Assembly (NCBI GenBank): GCA_963693305.1
Contig: OY855904.1
Span: 15,957,496 to 16,021,495, forward strand
Source of the DNA: Meandrina meandrites
Lineage: Eukaryota > Cnidaria > Anthozoa > Scleractinia > Meandrinidae
Length of the DNA stretch: 64,000 nt
Direction: 5' to 3'
Shown: piece after piece, positions 28,001 through 41,924 of the stretch
Layout of the letters: each line of letters starts with the position of its first letter
How positions within the stretch are numbered: position 1 is the stretch's first letter
Notes under the pieces: model-generated
What the model was told of the DNA's origin: nothing
The model's database searches: none
Seen by the model: only the letters and a program-made list of their open reading frames with translations
Position numbers and translations under genes: made by a program

Positions 28001-31000
28001 ACTGACCTTCTTCCTCCAGTTCCAGTAACAATTCTCCATGGATGTGCTTTCAGCTGCCAGCTCCTCCGCGATTGATTCGCCTTCTATTTGATCCTTACAA
28101 CAGTCAAATTCTTTATTCCATTGCAAGCGATGAACAAAACCAGATTCCGAGAGGTTTATGTATGCCGTGGCAAGGCGCATGACGCCCTCAAGATTCTGCA
28201 AGTTGAAAATGAATAATTATTGTAAAAGGAGCAAATTCTTTGTCGTCGCTTATCAGAGGTTTGACACCATTTTTTTCTAAACTCTCACGGGCTTTTCACA
28301 TAACGACCTTTCAAAATCTACTAACCCTGCGTCTGTCAGTTTTAAAAGTACGATTACCAACTTGCACAACTAACTTCGTAGTCTCCCTTTTTTATTTCTC
28401 GTCTATAAGTATCTATATCTCACGATCGCTCTCACTTCATTTCCATGCAATCTTTCATTTACTGAATAAATTGATTTTTAACTTACCTTTACAAATTGTT
28501 CAACTTCATCCTTCCCCTTTTCAGCTTTCCCTGCAATCAACATCAATTTACTCTGCAAATCTTTCAACTCATCAACAGAGTACGTTTTCCTCTGTCCTTC
28601 TTCGCTTCCATCTTTCGTGGGAACTGTCAGTTGGATCACATTATTAAAAGTCAGTCGCCTTCCTTTCTCTGTAGACGGGCCACTCTTGGTGTCCAACTGA
28701 CCTACAACGTACACACCACTGGAGTTGATGGTTTTAGCCTGTACCAACGACGTCATGGCAACAGAACCATGAGACTCTTTGACGGTCTTAAGCCACTCTA
28801 GATGCCTGCTAGTGTCACACTATAAACAAAATAAAGAAAAAAGTTAAACATGTTAATTTGGTGGGTTTTAGTATCGGAAGTGGAAACGGCCGCTAGCGAA
28901 AGTGATGAAATGCGAAAACTTTCAAATGAAAAAGGCAACAAAGAAAACAGAACTGTGATATCTGCTGTTTATATATTATATATTAGAAAAAAAAATTCCA
29001 ATTCTGAGAAAATTTCTCAATTCAGCTTGCATATTGGATTTTTTCCCTTTTCGTTATAAGTATCAGAAACTTTGTTTTATTTGCATTTATTGAATTTAAT
29101 GGTCTGGGGTTTAGCTGCATTGATTGATTAAAAACACCAGAAGAGTCTGTCTTCTTCAGCTTATTAAGAAATATCAATAAAAACAAAATACATTTACAAC
29201 TGTAACTAATGGGCATGAAGTGAAGAATTACTTCTCTTTTGAGTAAATGTATTTAAGTCTGGTTTAAGATTTACCGTTCTCTCACACTGAAATGCATTTT
29301 GCCTGCCACACAACAATGCAACAGCACTTTATTGACAATAAAGAGTTTAGATATATACCTACAAGTTCATTCAAAGACACAAGACGATGCCGATCCTATA
29401 ACACACACTAAACTTATCAAACCGGTAAAGGGGTGGGGGGTGGGAAAAGCTGTTGCACTGAAGGCAAGAACAAAAAACTGACTCACATGACCGAGCATGA
29501 AAACTGATATCCTAACTAGGACCCAGGGTCCCCCGTTCAGTGTGAGAGAACTTCATTTCTTGCCTCTTTCGCAAGCTCAGCCGGCAAGAAAACCATATAT
29601 CCTGATTTGATTAGCGTTCCTTATCAAGTTCTGCACGTAAATTAAGACAACAGAAGAAAGGCAGAATATAGTTACAAAAAAATAAATATCACGAGGACAC
29701 AAAGTTACAATTCAATTCTTACTAGCTTCTGTGGTAATTTGTGATCTGTCTCTACAGCTTTCCAGACAGGATCACAAGCCTTCACCAGTTGGTCAAAATT
29801 CACTTTTTGTTCTTCACTTTCTTTAAGGTCAAAGATCAATGGAGCGAAACCCAAGCAGCTGGTATGTAGACTGGATATGCGGTCAGTTTCCATGTCACTT
29901 TCACCAGCTGAGATCAAGGCCAAGTCAACAAGAACCTTGAGCTCTTGGGTTGCTGGGAAACCATTCAAAACAAGAAGGCGTTAATCAATTCAATTCTAGA
30001 AGATAAGCAAAACATGTCCCATGGACGACGCAACTACTGGTTGTTAAGGAAAGACCACTTGTATAATTCTTGAGAAAGTACATCAAAGGCCTAAGTGATT
30101 AAAGATGAACTACTGGCAAATGAATGATAATAAAAATAACTGATACTGTGCTTACATGTAATAGTAGTACGTAGCCACTCCACCAGCCGTCTGCTGTCTA
30201 CCACAGCTCTGAAGCATTGAGCTTTACCAACATCCAAACACTCAAGTGCTCGACCAGCCTCAGAAAATCCTTTCCCGATGCTGTTTAAGGGCTTCTGCTT
30301 GAACTCCACTGACACCTAAATCATTGAATTTAAATGGAGACAGGGCGATATAACTTTTTCTCGCAGTAAAATCTTCGCACACAACACATTTGTTCACAAT
30401 TAACGGAGAGAAGGTTTGCAAAAATGAAACGCCTATAGATAAAAGCAGTTTAATTTTAAATAAAAGTCGATCAACATAATAAAAAAACATCAATTCACAA
30501 CACCAGTGTATGTGTATGTAGGCAAGTTGAATCAAAACAAAATTGGAAATTACAGAATTAATATCTAGTTCCAGAGCATGCATTTACTTGACTGAATATC
30601 CAAAGCAGCGTTCCAAGCTCAAGTTTTGTTGTTTTGTTTTTTATCAAGTTTTTTCCTTTTGTAAAATGGTTGCCACTAGAAAAATTTCGGTCCCCAAAAG
30701 CAAAGCGTTTTTAAAGCAGAACACCTTGGATGCGTTACAATTTCACAGTGTAACCGGTTGGACCAACAGGAACCAATGGTTGTAAAATAGAACGACATTT
30801 TCCGAATGAACCGGGCCAACTGAGCGGAACAGACATTTCCATTTTACATTCCTTTTCCTAGTGCCCCGCATCTGTGAGAAGCTACTAAACTGAAGTAAGG
30901 CAGCTAACCAGTTTGTCAAAATAGAACGGTTACTTTTGGTCCGATTAGGGTCCGACCGGTCAAAGTGGATCACCTCAAGAAGTGGTCCAAAATATTCCGG

Positions 31001-34000
31001 TCGGACCAGACTGGAACGGACCTTGCATTTTGTCTTCCAACCGAGATTTCTGAAAATTTTTGGTCAATGTAAAGCACCCCTTATGTCACCTTACATAAGG
31101 TAATACCGCTGAGCATGATGGGCCGAGTTGAAGTGGTTCGAAGAACGTGCCGACGTAGTTATTTTCCGTTTGCATTCAAGAGATTTTTGTTGATCTGTTC
31201 TAAATAAACGATTAAAGAAACAGGTAATATAAACATGCAAAACAAGTTCATTCTTGTACTGTATGGTAAAATAATAGAAACGTTAATGTGGTTTCAAACT
31301 TTATAATGGTGGCTCCACGATCGAAGACATTAAAACAACACAATAGAGCTCAGTCTGAGCCATGATGTATCCTAAATGCAAACGGATAAGTAACAACGGC
31401 GATTGAAACAGTTGTAATTGAAAATTTTATTTGTTTGGCTTATTAATTATACTAGTCAACCCTTTGCACTGTACTGGTTACCAAAGATACCTGATTACGA
31501 AGATCTTCAATAACTTTGAAGTCGCCAGTGAAGCCCATTGCTTCCTTAAATTCCCAGATTGTCTCTGCGGCACTCGCATACTGTTCAAGCTTCTGGTAAC
31601 GCTGTATTTGAGCGACGCGCTCCGCAGCTGTTTCCTGCAGTTTCTTTGCACTGTTGGCAGTTTGACTTTGGCTTAGTTTAAACATGCGCAACAACTCTTG
31701 CACAAGTTCTTTTTTCCGGTTCTTGTAGCTGTCAAAGAGCTTGTCAACATTTCCTAGAGACATTGTTCCATCCATGACACTAGCGACATGTTGGTTCCAA
31801 TCTTCAAAGGCTGGTTTCCAGACATTTTCGACGACTTCTGAGATGCTAAGGTGTCGTTTTTTTGCCTCGTCATTCTTTCTGGCTGTTTGGGCTTTCTTTC
31901 CATACTGTGTCCAAAGATCTTGGAAGGTTAAACTTTTTTGCACATTATGAAGTGGCGAAAAGACTTCTTTAGCCACTGAGGGTAGTTCAAAGAATCTCAC
32001 CTCAATTTCTTTGTCGCCTTTCCGTTCGCACAAATGACGTATTTCGCAAAATGAGACATCTTGAAGAGACTTTTCCTTAATACTGCTGATATTGACTGGA
32101 GAGAAAAAAAGCATTGATTTGAAACAGTATTTAAACCAGCCAATTAGTGTTCTTGATCTGGTGTTTATAAACGCTAATAGTATCGGTCTACTTAAACTTT
32201 GAACTTTGGATTACAGGCCAATCACTGCAGAATAAATGCCAACCAATGTCAAAACTTGGTCTACGCTTAGATATGCTCAATTATTGGATTTTTGGGACAT
32301 TAATGTACTTGTCAGTGCGAAAAATGGAGACTTTTTTATTTTTCAGTTAAATCTCACCTGGCTTTATCAAGTCACACATGTTGACGAAGGACACCACTTT
32401 CAATTTTACAGCTTGAAATTCATCCAATTCTTCAATACGCTCAGCTAGGCTTTGTTCACTTTCTTCCTTCATGTTCACCTTATTTCCTTCTTTGGAAGTA
32501 GAGAAAGTCGTTTTCAGGAGTTCTAAGAATTTCTCCTTGTATTTCTGTAAAAGAACTAAGATTTCAACAGTCACTGAAGCATTTGATATACTTTCCACGA
32601 TAGCCGTCAGTACTGACTGAGCCATTGACAGTGTTTCCTGACCCTCAGCTGTTAAAATACTTCCTCTTCCAGATTCATCACCTGTTTTGAGAATCAGATT
32701 TTTTTATCCTGTGAGTATTCTAGATTATTCGATTTAAGGAAAACGAAATAAGGAGGTGAAAACAAGTGTACATACGCAGCATTGTAAAACATTTCGGAGG
32801 CAGAGGGAGAGAAAGGGAAACTTGTTACCAAAGAAATGGAAATATCCAGCCATCGGGTTCCAGGTGAGGAGAAACTCTACAGTACCAGGGTCCAAGCCAC
32901 ACCTGTTCTGCAGCTGATTTGCTTTTGGCCAGGATTTCGTAAGCAACATTGACAAAAGTTGGCCGTACTTTACTGCTCCTGCGTCACCTCGGAGACTAGA
33001 GCCTTTTAAAGTCATAAAAGCACGGCCGGCGTCTGCACCCTGTCGTGACTAAAACAACGAACATATTTTTGTCACCAAAAAAAAACTTACATGTACAAAG
33101 GAAATGTTTGAATGTGAATTTAGTTGTCCAACAAACTCATGGTACAGATCAGTAAATTAGTATGTTAGTACTGACTTACTTTGATTATCTTTTCCACAGC
33201 TTCAAACGCAAGTTTGCTGATGGATTCCCCGACAGCTCTGTCATATACCTCCAGATTAAGTTCACAAAATATCTCAACAAGACAGGTTTCTTTCACCTTA
33301 AAAAAATGAATAAATAAGACTGTAAACGACATATTACTTAACTATGAATGACGAAAACTAGCCTAAAAATTGACCTAATTCCTAATATTTGCGCTCATGC
33401 GCCAATATTTAAACGGTCTTAAAACGCGATTCGCCAAAAAATGGGGTATAAGCGACGGCAGTCTTTAGTTTTGTTAGTTGCTAAACTTGAGGTCTTTATT
33501 CGGACACAAGAAAACAACTTGCGGTAATTTCATGCACGGGAATAAGGAAAACTGAGTTTTCCGAAACTACTATAAATCTGTTTCTAACTAAACAACCGAC
33601 CAAGTTAGAAAATATTACTATCTGTTGTCTTAGTTTATTTTCTGAAGTTACACTAAAGCAAGCAGTCAAACTTAACTATCGAACATTGCCCTAATCCTAA
33701 AAAGATCTACCTTGGTTTTGATAAGAATGAGTGTAAGTTTCGGGAACTGTTTTATAAGAGCTTTGATCAGGAATAATGTTAATTACCCTTTTCGCACGGA
33801 ACATAAATTGTTCTGTTAAGTATCTCCGGTACTCTTCAAAATCTTGACTGCCGTCCCAGACTTGAAGAAGCACACTCCACACCTATAAATAAAAGGATAA
33901 GTCAGGTCAAGTTTATGTGGCGTTCGTCACGTTTATTTGTTTTTACGATGTCAATGATGAACGCGAAGTGTGGAACGAGGAGCGATTAGTAAACTTGTAT

Positions 34001-37000
34001 TAACATGCTAAGGCGGGCAGTTCATTATCATGAATGTTTTCTTTTACAAAAAAATAAAAATCTTGCCACCCTTCTCGATCAGACCACACTGATCTTAATC
34101 CAACCCATGAACCCATCATTAACGCTTATCTGATGTTAATTTTGAGCTATAATTTAAATTGCCAAAATGAAAATGAAAAACAACAACTTAATAGCTTTTA
34201 AAACTGAGTTGCTAAAATTGAATTGAAAATTGAGCAAATCTGAATTCATTCCAAATAATATGATCGAGACGTTGTGTATATTACTATATTATCAGTACCT
34301 CAAATTCCCTTAAAAGGGCATCACTCTTGTAATAGTCTGTCATTTGAAAGTCTAGTTCAGTATTGAGCTTGCTTCCGACCTTTTTCGAAACTTGATGTAC
34401 GCAGTTTTTCTTCAGGGATTCTCTCTCATCAGCTTTGTGTTCTTTATCATCCGTTTGACTGTCTATTGTCCCACTGTGCCACTGGTGAATGCTTGAAAAT
34501 AGCAGCTTTATTGCGAGACAGATGAGATCAATGCCATCTCGAAAAGTGAAATATCCCAGGCAAACATCAACCAACTTCAAACTTGCAGAAATTGTAAATT
34601 CTTGAACCTCCGTTGGAGAACTATTTGGGAGAGATGATAACATTTTCTAAATTGCCCTTTGTGTTACCACACAGACAGCATCGGATTGTTGTGATGGATT
34701 AATGAATATAGGAATTGAATAATGGAAGAAGTTTTGGATTACAAACTTCTGATACCGGCCTCAAACAAAAAACGTCCTCAGTGATTCGTTACTGTTGCAC
34801 TAGAAGTTGCTAAAACTATGTATAGTATGTATAGTATGTTTTATTTAATCTGGATATCCCGGGTTCCAATCCTCCTCCCTGCCACTAGATGGATTTGTGT
34901 TCGGTGGTCCCGAATTCAACTCCTCCACGCCTTGTAAATAGCCAGCTGGTCAGCCTCCAACCAGTTGGGATTTTTAACAAATTTCTGTTCTGTTTGTAAT
35001 ACTTGTTTGCTTATTTACAGTGTCCACAATTAGTACAACAGTGCTAAATACTCTGACACTTAAAGTAATTTTTTTTAGATCAAAATTTAATTTCAACCAC
35101 CTGCTTTAAGGGCCCTAGATAGTGTAAAGCGAGCCGAGCGACTTGTCTCGGTATAAATTTTAAATTTGTTTATTTATTTCAGGTTCCTGTAAGAGGTATG
35201 TATGAAAGAAGTGTGCTTTTTCTGATATTGCCTCGGTAACAATTTTCGCTTGGCTACAGACCGGTTGATGGTAATATAATGGTAACGCCAACGTTCCATC
35301 AATGTATGATGATGCCTGTAGACCGCTTTGATATGAAGATACGCTCGCAATATGGGGCCCAGTTCTCGGCCACAAATGACGTAAACCTGTGCTTCATACC
35401 TCAGAAGAACCGCAAAGCTTGAAATTTCCCCCATCACTAGCTTAAGCATTCTGTTTATATGTGTAAAGCTATCGATTAGTCAAGACTTTCTGTCTGAGAA
35501 AGAACGAAAAAGGAAGCTCCGTCCCGGGAGCTCCGTTTACGAGCCCAGGTCTCGGCCACAAAAAGAGCAAGCCAAAAGTTTAAAAATCACTTTTAAAACT
35601 TATTTTTGTTATAACGATCACAAATTATGTTTAAGGGCTTCGTTTTATTTTAGAGCAGAAAGTTTGAAACGTGCGTTTCGCGCCCGAGTGCAGTGAAAAG
35701 GTTAAAAGAGTTGGGGTCTTTTAAACAGTGGTCAAGCCAGAGTTCATTAATTCATCTTTACTGTCAAAATACTTCAGTCTTTCTTTCATTCCGGCCACAG
35801 CAGATATAAATGTATTAAAAATTTTGGTTCCTTGGTGATTTGCGAGCATGGTGGCCGAGAATAGGTAAATACGCAGAAGTCGCAAGGAAATATTACGGAT
35901 TGAATTTTGGCCAAAAATTAAAAGCGTATAACAAGACGCTTATGCCAAAAATTGACTCTTTTGGTTAGCGTATACAGATAAATATAAATTTAATTGAGAC
36001 CACAAATTTTAAGGAGCCGTAAACAAACAAGTCAGTCAGAAAAAAAAAATCACTTTGCTTCGCTTAAACGTGTCAACCTCCTACAGCAAGTGGAAGGACA
36101 AGACTTCAGAGAACAAAAGTACAGAAATCAGTCTATCTTTGGGTAAAAATACCTTTTTAAAATTCATTTGTGGCGCAAAAAAACGCGTTAAACAAAAAGT
36201 GGCCGAGAACTGGGCCCCATACTGTAATAGAGGTGACCAAAAAAACTAAGGAAGATGTGTAAACTCACCTGTTTGTTTCGTTTCCAGTTTTCAACATGTT
36301 GATCATGGCTTGAATACATTGGTCGATACTGTTTTTCTGACCACAAAAAGGGCAAAGAAAATGACAATATGAAATACAACGTAACTCAAAGACTTCAAAC
36401 TCCAGCAAGACGGCATTATAGTACGCTCAACAAAATTATACGACCTTTGCAAAAAAAAAAAAAAAAAAAAAAAAATTGGAGGCATGGCGGCGTGAGGAAC
36501 CTACTTTTCTCCGCTCGCACAATATATGATTTTTTCTTCATAATTATGGCGGAATCCCTGTTGAAGTATGTCTCAAGGAGAAGGAATAGATCTTCAGACA
36601 GCTCCGCTGATGGAAAAGGAGACTCTCCTGTTACAAAGAAAGTGAAAAGCACCACTGATCACGATGTCTCCACGGCGAGTGACGAACATGGCGAGGAGAC
36701 CGAAGATAGCGACATTGTGTTGACCGCTCTTGAACTAACTGACGATTTAAGTGGAATTCTAAAAGGCATCCTAGAAAAGCTCAAGAAGCTGGATACCATC
36801 GAAAGCGCCGTTAAAAAGATTGAAGGCAGCTTGGACAAATTAGAAGAAAGAACTACGAGACTCGAAGCGCTTGAGAAATCGGCCAGAGAAGACATTGACC
36901 ACTTAAAGACAAACCACAGCCTCATTGAAAAGAAACAAGACGACCACAAAAAAGCTTTAGATAAAAAGATTAAAAGCCTTGATGGAAAAATTGCTGAATT

Positions 37001-40000
37001 GCAAGACAAGGAGAGAAAAATCAACCAAACTCTAGAAGACCTCAACACGAAAGATTTATACCTTGAAGCTTATTCGAGGCGCGAGAATATAAAATTCAAC
37101 AACATTGCCGAATCACCTTCACCTAGAAATGGTTTAGAAGACACAGAAGAAGTGCTTCGATCATTCCTGGAAGAGCAGCTAGGATATCATGAGGCAAATT
37201 CAGTTGAAATTCAGAGAGTCCACCGACTGGGGAAAAAGAAAGCGGATGGAGGAGCGCGGCCAATTCTAGCCAGATTCCTTCGCTTTAAAGATTGCGAGCA
37301 GATACTCGCTCTGGGCTCCCGTCTCAAAGGAACGAATTTCCAGATGTTCAGGGATCTTCCTCAAGAATTAGTAACACGGAGGAGTAAACAAATGGACACC
37401 TTCAAGAAGGCGAAAAGGAACAACATACCCGTATCCTTTAGTAAGTCACAACCCGACAAACTCTATGTAAGAGGCAAACTTTGGCCAGTGGGCCAGGTGC
37501 TTGACATTTAATTTAAGGACCAGAACTCCACGTAAACCTTTTCTTTGTACTATAGGCTTTTTGCTCTTTACCACCTTTGAGTTAAACCTTTTTCGTCATT
37601 TTAAAGACACTATAGAAGTTTGCGAGTGGAGAGAGTTCTTGCTGTAGACCGAACCGCGGAACCAAAAGCTCATTCCTCAACTAGCTCTTGTTTAACTAAG
37701 CGTGCCTTTTTGTTGTTGTCGTTGTTGTTGTCGCTTTTTTTTCTTTCTTGCTACCTACGCTTTCTGTCAGTAACCTATGTGTAGCTTAACTTTTTCTCTT
37801 TTTCTTTTAAACATTTTTTTGATAATTTTTTTTTCTCCGGAGCAAAGATTATTTATTGTTATTTAATGTTTATATGCATACTAATGAGAAACCATGAATC
37901 TTAAAATCGCGTCGCTAAACGTCAGGGGAATTGGAAATAACGCCAAAAGAAGAGAGGTGTTTAATTGGATGAGATCTAAACAATTTTCAGTGTACATGCT
38001 GCAAGAGGTCCATTGTTCCGAAAACACTACAGACATTTGGACCTGTGAATGGGGTTATAAAGCGCTGTTCAGCTGCTGCTCGAGCAATAAAGCCGGTGTT
38101 AGTATTCTCTTCAACAATAACTTTAATCTAAATATTATCAAAACACTCCTAGACCCAAATGGCCGATTCATTATATGTGATATCGAGGCAGACGGCAAAC
38201 TATTGACCTTGGCCAATATCTACGCTCCTAATAAGGATGATCCTGATTTCTTTCGCATTTTTTTTGATCACCTCTCTAATTTTAAATGCGATGAAGTTAT
38301 AATCGGCGGCGATTTTAATCTAGTACTTGATATTGAAAATGATAAAAAGAATGGTATCGCCAGAACACACCAAAATGCCCTGAAGGTGGTACAAGAAGCG
38401 ATGGAAGATCTGGAGTTATGTGATGTTTGGAGATTATTTAACCCTGATAGCAAAAGGTTTACCTGGAGACAGAAACAGCCAGAAATTCAATGCAGACTTG
38501 ATTTCTTCTTAGTAAGTCATACTACGTTATGTAACAGTACTCACACAGATATCATTCCAGGTTTCAAAACGGATCACTCCATGATAACACTTTACCTATC
38601 CTTACATTCAAACCCAAGGGGAAACGGTTTCTGGAAACTAAATACGTCCCTTCTTAACGACACCATTTTTGTCGAGAAAATAAAAGAAACGATACAAAAA
38701 ACAGCTAGTGAGTATAAAGATGATGAACTCGTCAGCCCCGCACTACTTTGGGAGATGATAAAATTGAAAGTGCGCCAAGAATCCATCTCTTACTCTGCGT
38801 TTATAAAAAGGAAGAAAAAGAAAAAGGAAGATGAGCTAGAAAAAGAAATTGCATTTTTAGAGAAACAGCTGGATAGTGCAATCGGCTATGATCCCTTAAT
38901 CCAGAATGCTAAAGAGAGAATTAAGGTCCTAAAAGAGGAACTTGAAAAACTTATTGAATACCGAACCAAAGGAGCTATTCTTCGATCAAAGTCAAAGTGG
39001 TATAATGAAGGCGAAAAAAACACTAAGTACTTTCACAGCCTTGAAAAGAGACATTTTAAACAAGGCACGATAAGCCAGTTAAAACGTAATGATAATATTC
39101 TCGTCACATCAGATAAGGACATTTTATCCGAATGTAAAACTTTCTATGAAGATCTCTACACCTCGAAAATAGAAAACTCCCCTCATTTCAATTTTTTTCA
39201 GCAAGAAAATGAAACTCTTTTAAGCCCTGAAGATCAAGAGATGTGCGATGCTATCTTGACCGAAGCAGAATGCGCAGAAGCCTTAAAATCAATGGACTCA
39301 GATAAAACACCTGGCACAGACGGTCTTCCAGCTGAATTCTATAAATTATTTTGGAACGATATTTCTACTTTTTTACTCTCCGCTCTTAACTTTGGCTACG
39401 AGTCTGGCTGTCTTTCTATCACTCAAAGACGTGGAATTATAAAACTTATTCCAAAAAAAGACGCAGAACCCTTTTATATAAAAAATTGGCGTCCTATTAC
39501 CCTCCTCAACACGGATTACAAAATTGCAGCAAAGGCTATTGCAAATCGTTTTAAGACCGTGCTTCCAAAACTTATAAACAATGACCAGACAGGTTTTATG
39601 AAAGGAAGGTTCATTGGTGAAAATACACGACTTATTGATGGCATCATCCAATACGCTGCAGAGCACAATACCCCAGGTCTTCTGCTTTTCATAGATTTTG
39701 AAAAAGCCTTTGATTCACTTGAATGGCCCTTCATTCAGGATACATTGCGCTACTTTGGCTTCGGCCCATCAATCATCAATTGGGTACGGACATTTTACTG
39801 TAGAATTGAAAGTTGTGTTCTCAACAATGGTTGGTCAAGCAGTTTTTTCCAACCGCAAAGAGGTGTTAGGCAAGGCTGCCCCCTTTCGCCGTATTTGTTC
39901 ATCCTAACAGCGGAGGTATTGGCCAAGACAATCCGAAATAATAGGAGCATAAAGGGTTTCTATGTTGGTAATAACGAAGTTAAGATAAGTCAATACGCGG

Positions 40001-41883
40001 ATGATACTACTCTTATCCTAGATGGGTCAAGGGAGTCCCTTCTCGCAGCTCTGCAAACTTTAGATGATTTCAGCAAGATATCCGGCCTCAGGCTCAATGC
40101 TGGCAAAACGGAAGCTCTTTGGATCGGCTCTAAGATTGGACAAGAAAAAATTTCTGTGCCAGAAAAGGACTTAAAATGGCCAAAATACAAGGTTAAAACG
40201 CTTGGTTTATGGCTGTCAACCGATCCGGATCTAGCGAAAACCTTGAACTATAAAGAGAAAACTGAAAAAATTAGAAAGTTATTAAGTTGTTGGAAATACC
40301 GTAGGCTCACGCTGCTAGGGAAAATCACCGTGCTTAAATCACTGATCGCATCACAATTGGTTTACTTATTTGTGCCATTGCCTTCGAACCATTATGCTAT
40401 AAAAGAATTAAACGACATGTTTTATTATTTTCTATGGAATGGTAAGGGCGACAAAATAAAGAGAAAAGTTATGATCAATGAACCCGGAAATGGAGGTCTG
40501 AAAATGATAGATCTCTGTTCTTTCAACAAATCTCTCAAAACAACATGGGTGAAAAAATACTTAGACACGACAAACAATGGAAAGTGGAAGCTCCTCTTCG
40601 ATGATGAACTTAAGAACTATAGCTGCGAAAACCTTTTCCGCTGCAACCTTAATGTTAAAGACGCAAAAGAAGTGATTAAGGTCACGGATCCCCTCCTTAA
40701 GGAAATATTAGAATATTGGACCGAAGCAAACTTTGAACGCCAGATAACTTCTGAAATCAATTTTAGAGAACAGGGACTATGGTTTAACTCGTTAATAAGA
40801 ATTGCTAATAAGCCAATATTTTTTAAAGATTGGTCGGAAAAAGGTATAACAAAAGTTAAAGACCTTCAAATGACAGGAACTAACAGATTTTTGCCTCTCA
40901 ATGCTCTTACCTCAAAATATGACATAAAGCCACGTCCTCTCGGTTTCTACGGCTTAGTATCAGCTGTAAAATCTCTTCGTAAAACCGTCACCGAAGTTGA
41001 TGAGATCAGAATTCAAAACCCTGAAACACTCTGTGACAGGGTTATGAAAAGCCAAAGACCAGGTCCATTAATCTACAAAAAGCTTATCAAAGCTAATAGT
41101 TTAACTCCAACTAATAGCCAAAACAAATGGCTTCAAGATTGCAACTATTTAGAGGAAGAAAACACTTTTAACTGGAAACTTGCGTACCTCTTGGCACCAA
41201 GCTGCACCAAAAGCACCAAACTGATCGAGTTTCAGTTCAAATTTTTGCATAGACGCATACCAACCAACAACTTTCTGTTTAAAATAGGAAGAAAAGAAAA
41301 CGAAAACTGCACTTTTTGCCACAGCGCCTCGGAGACATTAATTCACCTTTTCTGGTCATGTCATGTAACATCATCCTTTTGGGAGAGGATGGTTGACTGG
41401 CTTCAAGAAAATCTTCTGATAAGCAGTGAATACACCTTATTGAATATCACAGCATTGGGCCTGAGGCCAGATCCTCATCCAAAACATGCGCTTCAATTAA
41501 ACTATATTTACCTGCTAGCACGATATCATATTTGGAAGGCCAAGCTAGAGGAGACATCACCAAATTTCGTGCACTTTTTACGTCTTGTAAAGTCACGATT
41601 TACAATAGAGACAACAGCGGGTGACACAAAAAAATGGACTCCTCTTGCAGATTGTTTATAATGTGTTATTTCCTCTTCCTCTGACTGACGTAAAAAATGT
41701 GAACAATTTTGTAAGCTACTTTAAAATAATATACATGTGATTATTATAATTAAGGTCTGTTTGGCTCCACCCCTTCTGTAATTCTTTTTTTGTAGTCCAT
41801 TTCCTCGTCACTTTTAGCATTGTGCATTAGTAGTTGTACTGTACGCGTAATTGTAATTGTTTGTTTGCTGGTAATAAAGTTTA

Positions 41884-41924
<41 letters not shown>

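Larger units (their letters stand above)
36439..41922 (+). mobile_element. Full-length L1/Tx1-like LINE, apparently intact
   Basis: Flanked by a perfect 16-bp target duplication, ACGCTCAACAAAATTA (36423-36438 and 41923-41938, one boundary A shared with the tail). It contains ORF1 (36546-37511), a 382-base spacer and ORF2 (37894-41661), then an AATAAA signal at 41873-41878 and a poly(A) of about 35 nt. The 5' end is odd: 12 bases after the target copy come 25 consecutive A residues (36451-36475). It lies in intron 10 in the opposite orientation to the RNF213-like gene. The intact ORFs and perfect duplication indicate a very recent insertion. Confidence 0.93.

Noticed and set aside
35174..35449. 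Minus open frame in intron 10 as an exon
   Set aside because: Exon 10 and exon 11 are both phase 0 and complete; the frame overlaps the terminus of a TA-flanked transposon.
36369..36545. Upstream extension of LINE ORF1 to the ATG at 36369
   Set aside because: It would start in host sequence ahead of the target duplication and translate the A-run as poly-lysine; ATG 36546 is inside the element.
38268..40190. Minus open frames within LINE ORF2
   Set aside because: They are antisense shadows of the reverse-transcriptase ORF.
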